Shown here piece after piece: positions 1-5,111 of a stretch of 5,605 nt of DNA (position 1 is the stretch's first letter; each line of letters begins with the position of its first letter). The position numbers were made by a program, and so were the translations under genes. Origin of the DNA: Acidobacterium sp. GTDB taxonomy: Bacteria; Acidobacteriota; Terriglobia; Terriglobales; Acidobacteriaceae. Below the pieces are notes generated by a model, which ran no database searches, had not been told where the DNA came from, and saw only the letters and a program-made list of their open reading frames with translations. The stretch is from positions 1-5,605 of the forward strand of contig PMAM01000048.1 in NCBI GenBank assembly GCA_003152595.1, written 5' to 3'.

Positions 1-494
1 ACCAGCACCTTCACCACCGGCGCCAGGCAGTTCGTCGTGCACGACGCGTTCGAGATGATGTTGTGCTTCGCCGGGTCGTACTTCTTCTCGTTCACGCCCA
101 GCACCACCGTCAAATCCTCATTCGTCGCCGGCGCCGAGATGATCACCTTCTTCACCGGCCCGCGCAGGTGCGCCTTGGCCTTGGCGCCATCGGTAAAGTG
201 CCCCGTCGACTCGACCACAATCTGCGCCCCCACCGAATCCCACGCCAGCAGCGCCGGATCCTTCTGCGCGAATACCTTGATCTTCTTGCCGTCGACCGAG
301 ATGAAATCCTCGCCCGCCGTGATCTCGTTCTTCAGATTCCCCAGGATCGAGTCGTACTTCAAAAGATGGGCCAGCGTAGCGGGACTGGTCAGATCGTTCA
401 CTGCCACAAAATCGAGTTCCGGATTCCCCAGCGACGCCCGCAGCACGTTCCGGCCAATGCGTCCGAACCCGTTAATGCCAACCTTCACGGCCAT
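1..494 (-). CDS. gap: Glyceraldehyde-3-phosphate dehydrogenase, N-terminal part (cut by window edge)
   Basis: This is the NAD-dependent GAPDH of glycolysis/gluconeogenesis, which oxidises glyceraldehyde-3-phosphate with phosphate to 1,3-bisphosphoglycerate in the cytosol. Seen: 164 complete codons from an ATG at 492-494. The Rossmann nucleotide-binding motif GINGFGRIGR is at residues 6-15, and the acidic turn VAVNDL (30-35) is typical of NAD-preferring enzymes. The catalytic motif NASCTTNC places the active-site cysteine at residue 152, matching family numbering. The C-terminal half lies beyond position 1. The start is fixed by an AAGGAG ribosome binding site (minus strand, 505-510) ten bases upstream and by the standard MAVKVGINGFGRIGR N-terminus. 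It is divergent from the kinase gene and has its own promoter-like sequence. No irregularity is visible in the part present. Confidence 0.97.
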   Translation of the reverse strand, partial: MAVKVGINGFGRIGRNVLRASLGNPELDFVAVNDLTSPATLAHLLKYDSILGNLKNEITAGEDFISVDGKKIKVFAQKDPALLAWDSVGAQIVVESTGHFTDGAKAKAHLRGPVKKVIISAPATNEDLTVVLGVNEKKYDPAKHNIISNASCTTNCLAPVVKVL

Positions 495-504
495 AGCAAA
501 TCGT

Positions 505-510
505 CTCCTT
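505..510 (-). promoter_or_regulatory. Ribosome binding site of gap
   Basis: The minus strand reads AAGGAG ten bases upstream of the gap ATG (492-494). It is the strongest Shine-Dalgarno match in the window and fixes the gap start. Confidence 0.8.
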
Positions 511-544
511 GCCTCATTTTTCAGCCTTGATGCCACAACTCGCG

Positions 545-558
545 GTGATCCGGATCAC
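545..558. promoter_or_regulatory. Perfect 14-bp palindrome in the gap leader (operator candidate)
   Basis: GTGATCCGGATCAC is identical to its reverse complement with no spacer. It lies between the predicted gap promoter and the gap ribosome binding site, about 50 bases upstream of the start codon. That position would suit a dimeric regulator acting as a roadblock on gap transcription. No specific regulator can be named from the sequence. A symmetric site this short could also arise by chance in a GC-rich genome. Confidence 0.45.
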
Positions 559-593
559 TCAGCTTTTTACGGTCCAAAACGCCCGGAATCGCC

Positions 594-621
594 CATTTAC
601 CGATGCTAGCACCGTAGTCAA
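594..621 (-). promoter_or_regulatory. Sigma70-like promoter for gap
   Basis: Reading the minus strand, a TTGACT box (616-621; five of six matches to the -35 consensus) is followed after 16 bases by TAAATG (594-599; a weak -10). This predicts a transcript start near 587 and a leader of about 90 bases containing the 14-bp palindrome and the ribosome binding site. The -35 is good and the -10 only fair, so the exact start is uncertain. Confidence 0.45.
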
Positions 622-694
622 TGAAAAAGTGCAGGACCCCCGCCCACCGCCCACATTTGCCCATACCAACGTCACATCTTTTTCACACAAAACC

Positions 695-728
695 GTGCCT
701 CATCTGGCACATAACACCGTTCGGTGTT
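695..728. promoter_or_regulatory. Two adjacent inverted repeats upstream of the kinase gene
   Basis: The first is GTGCC/GGCAC with a six-base loop (695-710). The second is AACACCGTTCGGTGTT (713-728), seven paired bases each side of a central TT. They are two bases apart. The second overlaps the start of a weak promoter-like sequence (TTGCCC at 728-733, 17 bases, TACACC at 751-756), so it is placed like an operator for the rightward gene. No coding signal or T-run follows, which argues against a terminator. The binding protein is unknown. Confidence 0.4.
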
Positions 729-762
729 TGCCCCGCGCCCACGTCTGTGTTACACCCTGGAT

Positions 763-1593
763 ATGCGCCTGTGGATGCGCGATCGCATGAGACGTCGTTC
801 GAAGCGTGGGCCCAATGATTCAGAGTCCACCGGAAAAATTGGGCAGGAATTGCCCCAAAATCAGCCGGCTCCCCTCCAGCCTTCCTATCACGGCGGTGCA
901 CCGCCGCCGGTGCCGGAGGAAATCGAGTCATCCCCCGCGGCTCCGGCCAAAAAAACCAAATCCGCAGCCGCCGAAGTCCCGGCTGAGCCCGTCGGCACCC
1001 TTACCGCCGCCGCCGCCGAGCCCGCCGGCAAAATGGTCCTCGAAACCCAGCCCGAACTCCTCTCCACGCCGCCTCCCGAGCCCGTCGCCGGCAACGCCAA
1101 AGGCGCACGCGGATTCGTCGTCCTCACCATCGGCCTTCCCGGCTCCGGCAAAACCACCTGGTTCAAGCGTCGCGGCGTCACCCCTCTCTCCAGCGACCTC
1201 CTCCGCTCGCTGCTCTTCGACGACATCGCCGAGCAGCGCTGGCAGGGCCTCGTCTTCTCCACCCTCCGCTCGCTTCTCCGCGCCCGCCTCATCGCCAAAA
1301 TGCCCTGGAACTACGTCGACGCGACGAACTTATCGCCCCACGAGCGCCGCCAGTGGATCAAGATGGCCAAAAGCTTCGGCTACGACGTCCAGGCCGTCTT
1401 CTTCGACGTGCCACTGGAAATCTGCATGGAACGCAACAAGCGCCGCGAGCGCACCGTCAGTGACGACATCATGAAGAAGATGGCCGAACGCCTCCGCCCC
1501 CCGGACTTCAAAGAGGGCTTCTCCAAAATCACCGTCGTGCGCGTTAAGGGCGCGCCCGGATCGGGTGCGTCGGCAGCGGGCGAAGACGAGTAG
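763..1593 (+). CDS. P-loop kinase, polynucleotide-kinase/zeta-toxin-like (AAA_33 type) with disordered N-terminal extension
   Basis: This is a predicted cytosolic ATP-dependent phosphotransferase of 276 aa; its substrate is unknown. The N-terminal ~115 residues are Arg-rich, then Pro/Ala/Glu-rich and low in complexity, so likely disordered. The compact kinase domain follows: a beta strand FVVLTI leading into Walker A GLPGSGKTT (124-132, Lys130); SSDLLR with Asp145, where PNK-type kinases carry their substrate/base residue; DATN (186-189); strand VQAVFFDVPLEICMERN; and a basic lid RNKRRERT (224-231). The tail RPPDFKEGFSKI resembles the PP..EGF ending common in PNK-like kinases. No phosphatase or ligase domain is fused, unlike T4 Pnk or PNKP. 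The start is ambiguous: ATGs at 763, 775 and 787 and a GTG at 724 are in frame, and none has a clear ribosome binding site. The gene stands alone, divergent from gap and convergent with vapC. An RNA/DNA 5'-kinase, small-molecule kinase or toxin-like role are all possible. Confidence 0.85.
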   Translation: MRLWMRDRMRRRSKRGPNDSESTGKIGQELPQNQPAPLQPSYHGGAPPPVPEEIESSPAAPAKKTKSAAAEVPAEPVGTLTAAAAEPAGKMVLETQPELLSTPPPEPVAGNAKGARGFVVLTIGLPGSGKTTWFKRRGVTPLSSDLLRSLLFDDIAEQRWQGLVFSTLRSLLRARLIAKMPWNYVDATNLSPHERRQWIKMAKSFGYDVQAVFFDVPLEICMERNKRRERTVSDDIMKKMAERLRPPDFKEGFSKITVVRVKGAPGSGASAAGEDE

Positions 1594-1633
1594 CGTTAAG
1601 TGAAATGGGAAACGCCTCGGCTTCAGATTCCGC
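1594..1633. other. Short convergent intergenic gap
   Basis: These 40 bases separate the stop codons of the rightward kinase gene and the leftward vapC. I found no convincing hairpin followed by a T-run on either strand, so no terminator is called. Confidence 0.5.
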
Positions 1634-2047
1634 TTATATCGTCACCACATGAAGCCCGGGAATGTGCTGGAAATGGCGTACATTGAGCGTCGCGATATCG
1701 AAGCCGAGATGCAGGGCCGTCGTGCCAATAATCAGGCCTTCCATGGCGATGGAAACGCCCCTGGCCGCCTGCTCGCCCTCGATCCGCCCCGCAATCTGCG
1801 CGATCTCCAGTGAAACTGGGTGTACAACCATGTCGCGAATGAGTTCGTCGGTGAAGGCGATGCGCCGCGCACGATCCGCATCCGTCCTGGCCCGGTAGAT
1901 GCCGTGGGTGAGTTCGATGATGGTGATTGCGGACAGCGCACTCTCCGCGTCTCCACAGGCGGCGATAACGCCTCGCATCACTTGCCTGACGGTTTCACCT
2001 CGCCGCTCGCCAGCGATCAGGATGCTCGAGTCGAGGATCAGCCCCAA
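1634..2047 (-). CDS. vapC: VapC-type PIN-domain ribonuclease toxin with altered active site
   Basis: This is the toxin of a type II toxin-antitoxin pair. VapC proteins are Mg-dependent PIN endoribonucleases, typically cutting tRNA or rRNA, held inactive by the partner antitoxin. Seen: 137 aa from a TTG start. The opening strand LILDSS carries the first acidic residue (Asp6), IIELTHG the second (Glu45), and the ending LGFDIATLNVRHFQHIPGL is characteristic of this PIN subfamily. The TTG at 2045-2047 is chosen because it gives the usual short lead before LILDSS and lies four bases after the vapB stop; extending upstream would only add residues encoded across vapB. Oddity: relatives carry Asp-x-(L/I)-I-(G/A) for the third metal-binding acid, but here the sequence is AMEGLIIGTTAL. 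Gly104 stands where Asp is expected and Glu103 lies one residue early. Catalysis may be weakened or lost. Confidence 0.9.
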   Translation of the reverse strand: MGLILDSSILIAGERRGETVRQVMRGVIAACGDAESALSAITIIELTHGIYRARTDADRARRIAFTDELIRDMVVHPVSLEIAQIAGRIEGEQAARGVSIAMEGLIIGTTALHLGFDIATLNVRHFQHIPGLHVVTI

Positions 2048-2051
2048 TGGA

Positions 2052-2339
2052 TTATTCCCACGCTGACGTATCGCGGGGCTTGCGATTGCGGATGATTTCC
2101 TCCAGATCAGCAGCAAACTCCGGATCCATCCGAGGTTCGTAACCCAGCTCCGCCGCGTGCCTCTCCGCCATGGCAATGGACTCCGACAACAAACGTCCTG
2201 GCGGCTGAGCGGCGACTCGCAGCACAACAGCGGGAGCAGTCTCGTTCACGATCACGACTTCCTCGCCGGCACGCACCCGAGCCAGCAGTCCGGGCAGGTC
2301 CCGAGCCGCTTCTGCCTCCTGGATGTGGACCGTAGCCAT
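2052..2339 (-). CDS. vapB: Phd/YefM-type antitoxin partnered with VapC
   Basis: This is the antitoxin of the pair: it binds and neutralises the PIN toxin and, in this family, usually represses its own operon through the N-terminal DNA-binding part. Seen: 95 aa. The N-terminus MATVHIQEAEAARDLPGLLARVRAGEEVVIV (split in the family into a DNA-binding helix region and beta strand) is typical of prevent-host-death antitoxins. The acidic C-terminal stretch DPEFAADLEEIIRN and final SAWE match the toxin-binding tail of this group. The ATG at 2337-2339 is preferred over an in-frame TTG at 2364-2366 because MATVHIQEA is the usual family opening. Its ribosome binding site is weak (a GGGG run about 14 bases upstream). 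It precedes vapC by four bases and follows the reductase stop by 32 bases, so it may be co-transcribed with the reductase. The symbol is by operon position; by fold it is Phd-like. Confidence 0.9.
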   Translation of the reverse strand: MATVHIQEAEAARDLPGLLARVRAGEEVVIVNETAPAVVLRVAAQPPGRLLSESIAMAERHAAELGYEPRMDPEFAADLEEIIRNRKPRDTSAWE

Positions 2340-2369
2340 ACCGACGATGATACCCCGATTCCGCAACGG

Positions 2370-2397
2370 CCCTACGCCCTGTCCCCTGCCCCCTGCT
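2370..2397. repeat. Degenerate 7-bp tandem repeat at the reductase stop codon
   Basis: Four head-to-tail heptamers of consensus CCCTGNC run from 2370 to 2397 on the plus strand. The minus-strand stop codon of the aldo/keto reductase (2372-2374) lies inside the first unit. The repeat therefore also encodes the last few residues (QGAGDRA) of that protein, which look like an accretion beyond the conserved fold. Confidence 0.6.
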
Positions 2398-3276
2398 TTA
2401 CCGCCCCGATCCCCTCCAACTCCCCCATCTCCTCCTCAGGAATTTCCAGCTCCGCAGCCGCCAGATTCTCCCGCAAATGCCCCACCGACGAAGTGCCCGG
2501 AATCAGCAGCACATTCTCCGCCCGGCGCAGCAGCCACGCCAGCGCCACCTGCATCGGCGTCGCTCCCAGCCGCGCCGCCACCTCGTTCAGCGTCCCGGAC
2601 TGCAGCGGCGTAAACCCGCCCAGCGGGAAATACGGAACGAACGCGATCCCCTTCGCCGCCAGCGCATCGATCAGTTCATCGTCCCCGCGCACCGCTACGT
2701 TATAGAAATTCTGCACGCACACCACCGGCGCAATCGTCACCGCCTCCTCCACCTGCGCCACCGTCACATGGCTCACTCCCAAATGCCGGATTAGCCCCTG
2801 CCGCTGCAGCTCCGCCAGCGTCTCAAACTGCACCCCAATCGACCCCTCCTGCGGTCGCTCGAATCCCCACGCCCGCAGGTTCACCACGTCCAGCCCTCCA
2901 GGCCCAGGTTGCGCAGATTGTCCTGCACCGCCTGCCGCAGTTCTGCCGGGCTCTGCGCCGCAATCCACGCTCCGTCCTCGCCGCGCCGCCCGCCCACCTT
3001 CGTCACAATCGTCAGCCCCGTATAAGGATGCAGCGCCTCGCGCAAAATCTGATTCGTCACATGCGGCCCATAAAAATCGCTCGTGTCAATGTGATTCACG
3101 CCCGATTCCACGGCCTCCCGCAGTACCGCCACCGCCGCCGCCCGATCCTTCGGCGGACCAAACACGCCCGGCCCGGCCAGCTGCATCGCGCCGTACCCCA
3201 TCCGGTTCACCGTCACATGGGTGCCCGGCAGCGTGAACGTGCCTCCCAGCTTCTTTCCGTTCGTCATCTCGGCCAT
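2372..3276 (-). pseudogene. pdxI: Frameshifted YdbC/PdxI-like aldo/keto reductase
   Basis: Relatives are NADPH-dependent cytosolic reductases. E. coli YdbC (PdxI) reduces pyridoxal to pyridoxine in vitamin B6 salvage. Seen: close agreement over the whole family length (~301 aa if repaired), with conserved blocks NRMGYGAMQLAGPGVFGPP, NHIDTSDFYGPHVTNQILREAL, QDNLRNLGLE, then after the break LDVVNLR, FVPYFPLGGFTPLQS, PMQVALAWLLRR and LIPGTSSVGHLREN. The tetrad residues Asp64, Tyr69 and Lys93 are visible; the usual His is Asn in VVNLR, as I recall for YdbC itself. One base is missing near 2894-2896 (minus-strand GAGGGCTGG, where GAGGCGCTGGAC would restore LEALDVV). The first frame then stops at 2881-2883, giving 131 aa. 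The start ATG 3274-3276 follows GGGAGG by eleven bases. This may be a real pseudogene or a sequencing error, since all downstream motifs are intact. It is divergent from tetR. Confidence 0.88.
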
Positions 3277-3323
3277 CGCGATCATTTCCTCCCGCAGCCA
3301 CACAAAGCCGCATGGTAAATAGA

Positions 3324-3337
3324 TGAAGGAACCTTCA
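3324..3337. promoter_or_regulatory. Inverted repeat between the reductase and tetR (TetR operator candidate)
   Basis: TGAAGG and CCTTCA are perfect inverted arms around a central AA, within the 77-bp divergent gap. An AT-rich patch TAAATA (3316-3321, TATTTA on the minus strand) next to it could serve as a -10 box in either direction, though I found no good -35. Position and symmetry fit a site for the adjacent TetR protein. The arms are short for a TetR operator, so confidence is limited. Confidence 0.4.
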
Positions 3338-3342
3338 GTTTC

Positions 3343-3346
3343 GGAG
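3343..3346 (+). promoter_or_regulatory. Ribosome binding site deciding the TTG start of tetR
   Basis: GGAG lies seven bases upstream of TTG 3354-3356. The alternative in-frame ATG at 3375-3377 has no purine-rich sequence upstream, so the TTG is preferred. Confidence 0.55.
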
Positions 3347-3353
3347 TTCGCAT

Positions 3354-3995
3354 TTGCCCGTAGCCGCCAAACCCATGTTGCACCCGCGAAAAACGCCCGT
3401 CCAGGCCCGTTCCGCAGTCACTGTGGACGCCATTCTCGACGCCACCATTCAGGTTTTGCTCGCCTGCGGCAAGGAGCGCCTCACCACCACCCTCGTCGCC
3501 CGCCGCGCCGGTGTCTCCATCGGCACCCTCTACCAGTACTTCCCCAATAAGAGCGCACTCCTCCAGGCCTGTCTCCGCCGCCACATGGACGAGGTCCGCC
3601 AGGCCGTCGATAACGCATGCGAGCAGAACCGCGGCGCCGCACTCATGGATATGAGCACGTCCCTAATCGACGCCTTCCTCGCCGCCAAAATGCGCAGCGT
3701 AAAAACCAGCGCCGCCCTCTATGCTGTCAGTTCCGACATCGAGGGAGCCGCCATCGCCAAAGCCGTGGGTGCCCGCTCTTTGCGCTCCATCGCCGCTCTG
3801 TTCGCCACCGCCAAAGAACGCCTTGCCAAAGATCCCGAACTCGTCGCCTCGGTCGTGGCCGCCACCCTCAACGGCATCTCCCGCCGCGTCCTCGAATCAA
3901 AATTCCCCCAGCACGAAGTGGACATCCTCCGCGACGAGCTCATCGTCCTCGTCCACGCCTACCTGCGCACCTGCACCGCATCGCCCCTCGCCTGA
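3354..3995 (+). CDS. TetR/AcrR-family transcriptional regulator
   Basis: This is a one-component DNA-binding regulator, usually a dimeric repressor released by a small ligand. Seen: 213 aa, normal family length. The N-terminal domain starts near residue 20 (AILDATIQVLLACGKERLTT). Its helix-turn-helix is VARRAGVSIGTLYQYFPNKSAL (48-69), a classic TetR signature with the recognition-helix end GTLYQYFPNK. The remaining ~140 residues are a helical ligand/dimer domain that cannot be typed by eye. The TTG start is supported by GGAG seven bases upstream; an ATG at 3375 would shorten it by seven residues and leave the HTH intact. It is divergent from the PdxI-like reductase, the common layout for a TetR protein controlling its neighbour, so the ligand may be an aldehyde or pyridoxal-like substrate (inference). 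The gene is convergent with the MBL gene and followed by a hairpin. Confidence 0.93.
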   Translation: MPVAAKPMLHPRKTPVQARSAVTVDAILDATIQVLLACGKERLTTTLVARRAGVSIGTLYQYFPNKSALLQACLRRHMDEVRQAVDNACEQNRGAALMDMSTSLIDAFLAAKMRSVKTSAALYAVSSDIEGAAIAKAVGARSLRSIAALFATAKERLAKDPELVASVVAATLNGISRRVLESKFPQHEVDILRDELIVLVHAYLRTCTASPLA

Positions 3996-4008
3996 ACAGC
4001 GCCGCACA

Positions 4009-4068
4009 ACCGGGTTTTGGCCAACCGGTTTTCAGCTGACCGGCTTTTAGCTGCCCGCCCCTTAGCTG
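4009..4068. repeat. Degenerate 15-bp tandem repeat between tetR and the MBL gene
   Basis: Four consecutive 15-bp units begin at 4009, 4024, 4039 and 4054. The second and third are ACCGGTTTTCAGCTG and ACCGGCTTTTAGCTG. The fourth keeps the TTAGCTG half, and the first keeps the ACCGG and TTTT part. The array fills nearly the whole convergent gap and ends four bases before the MBL stop codon (4072-4074). It overlaps the probable tetR terminator. Confidence 0.65.
4010..4032 (+). terminator. Probable rho-independent terminator of tetR
   Basis: CCGG (4010-4013) and TT (4015-4016) pair with AACCGG (4023-4028), leaving a one-base G bulge and a six-base loop. TTTT (4029-4032) follows directly. It starts 15 bases after the tetR stop. 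The T-run is short and the hairpin is embedded in the 15-bp tandem repeat, so terminator function is plausible rather than certain. Confidence 0.5.
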
Positions 4069-4071
4069 CCC

Positions 4072-5067
4072 CTACAGCGACTCCCACACCAGCGCCACAA
4101 ACGTCCCCGGCTGGATGCTCCCCTTCGCCCACGCCGCGTCCAGGTCCGCCGTCGGCCTCGCCGCCACCGCGTCCTCCACCGTCGTCCCCTGCGCCTTCAG
4201 CTTCTCCACCCGGTCCGCCACCGTCACCAGCATCTCGCGATATCCCTGCAGCGCCGCCTTGTCTCCCAGCGGCCCGTGCCCCGGCACAATCTTCGTCCGC
4301 TGGTCGGCCAGCGCCAGCACCTGGTCCACCCCGCGAATCATCCCGTTGATCGTTCCGCCCGACCCGATATCGATCAGCGGATACATCCCGTTGAACCACA
4401 GATCCCCGGTATGGATCACATTCCCCCGGTTGAAGTAGATGAAGACATCCGAATCCGTGTGCGCCTCCGGCGTATGCACCAGCTCCAGATGATCGTTGTT
4501 CACCCACAGCGCTTCCGACTCGGCAAACGTCTCCTGCGGTAATCCCGCATCCGGAGCCGCCGGAAACTGCGCCGCATACGTTTCGATCGTCTGCGGCTTC
4601 AGCAGCCGCGACCGCGTGTTCTCGTGCGCCAGAATAAACGCGCCCTCCAGATGGAGTGCCGCGTTCCCGTCCGTGTGATCGAAATGCCAGTGCGTGTTGA
4701 TCAGCAGCTTCAGCTTGTGCTCGTCCAGCTTCGCCAGCGCATCCAGCAGGTGCGGCGTCCCCGTCGAAATCTGCGAGTCGATCACCAGCTTCCCGTCCGG
4801 TCCGACCTGGCAAACCACGTTGCCGCCCACGCCCTGCAGCAGGAAGATCGTGTCCGTCAGCTTCGTTGTCTTGATCGTCTCTTTCGCCGCTGCCGTCCGC
4901 AGCTGCTGCGCCAGGTCGGGATTCGGCTGCACCGCCGGATTCGTTTTCACCGCTGGCGATTGCGCCCCGCCCGCATCCTGTCCAGTCTGCGCAAGCGCCG
5001 TCCCCCGCGTCAGCCACGCAGCCGTCGCCATGCCGGACCCAACCAGAAAATCGCGGCGCGTCTTCAT
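4072..5067 (-). CDS. Tat-exported metallo-beta-lactamase-fold hydrolase
   Basis: This is a predicted periplasmic, probably dizinc hydrolase of the MBL superfamily; its substrate is unknown. Seen: 331 aa. The N-terminus MKTRRDFLVGSG has a twin-arginine pair, followed by a hydrophobic stretch and a likely cleavage after ALA at residue 26, so export would occur folded through Tat. A Pro/Gln-rich linker runs to about residue 60. The zinc motif is THWHFDH (His126, His128, Asp130, His131). Further ligands are His203 in EAHTDSD, Asp222 in HTGDLWFNG and His264 in VPGHGP. All metal ligands are present, so the enzyme should be active. The single Asp222 ligand and PGHGP ending are like the broad MBL hydrolase group rather than proven class B beta-lactamases, so no antibiotic resistance role is claimed. 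The start is fixed by the Tat motif; no clear ribosome binding site is visible. It follows ybaB by 44 bases on the same strand. Confidence 0.92.
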   Translation of the reverse strand: MKTRRDFLVGSGMATAAWLTRGTALAQTGQDAGGAQSPAVKTNPAVQPNPDLAQQLRTAAAKETIKTTKLTDTIFLLQGVGGNVVCQVGPDGKLVIDSQISTGTPHLLDALAKLDEHKLKLLINTHWHFDHTDGNAALHLEGAFILAHENTRSRLLKPQTIETYAAQFPAAPDAGLPQETFAESEALWVNNDHLELVHTPEAHTDSDVFIYFNRGNVIHTGDLWFNGMYPLIDIGSGGTINGMIRGVDQVLALADQRTKIVPGHGPLGDKAALQGYREMLVTVADRVEKLKAQGTTVEDAVAARPTADLDAAWAKGSIQPGTFVALVWESL

Positions 5068-5111
5068 AAAACCATTAGAAACCGAAACGCGGATGCACGC
5101 CCGAAGCCCAC

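Noticed and set aside
37..609. Plus-strand open frame of 190 codons opposite gap
   Set aside because: It is antisense to clear GAPDH motifs and has no recognisable domain.
1610..1625. Possible hairpin GAAACGCCTCGGCTTC between the kinase gene and vapC
   Set aside because: Only three outer base pairs form before mismatches appear, and no T-run follows on either strand.
2048..2227. Upstream extension of vapC to an earlier in-frame start
   Set aside because: The added residues are encoded across vapB and do not match PIN proteins, which begin just before LILDSS.
2157..2705. Plus-strand open frame of 182 codons opposite vapB and the reductase
   Set aside because: It is antisense to two recognised protein families and is low-complexity Ser/Pro/Ala, as expected of a shadow frame.
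3959..5017. Open minus-strand frame of 352 codons spanning most of the MBL gene
   Set aside because: It overlaps the MBL gene in another frame on the same strand and is rich in Gly/Ala/Arg/Asp with no motif. The MBL frame has all metal ligands and a Tat signal; the longer frame is a GC-content artefact.
4072..5067. MBL protein as an antibiotic-resistance beta-lactamase
   Set aside because: The HxHxDH fold motif is shared by many unrelated hydrolases; nothing in the sequence points to beta-lactam hydrolysis.
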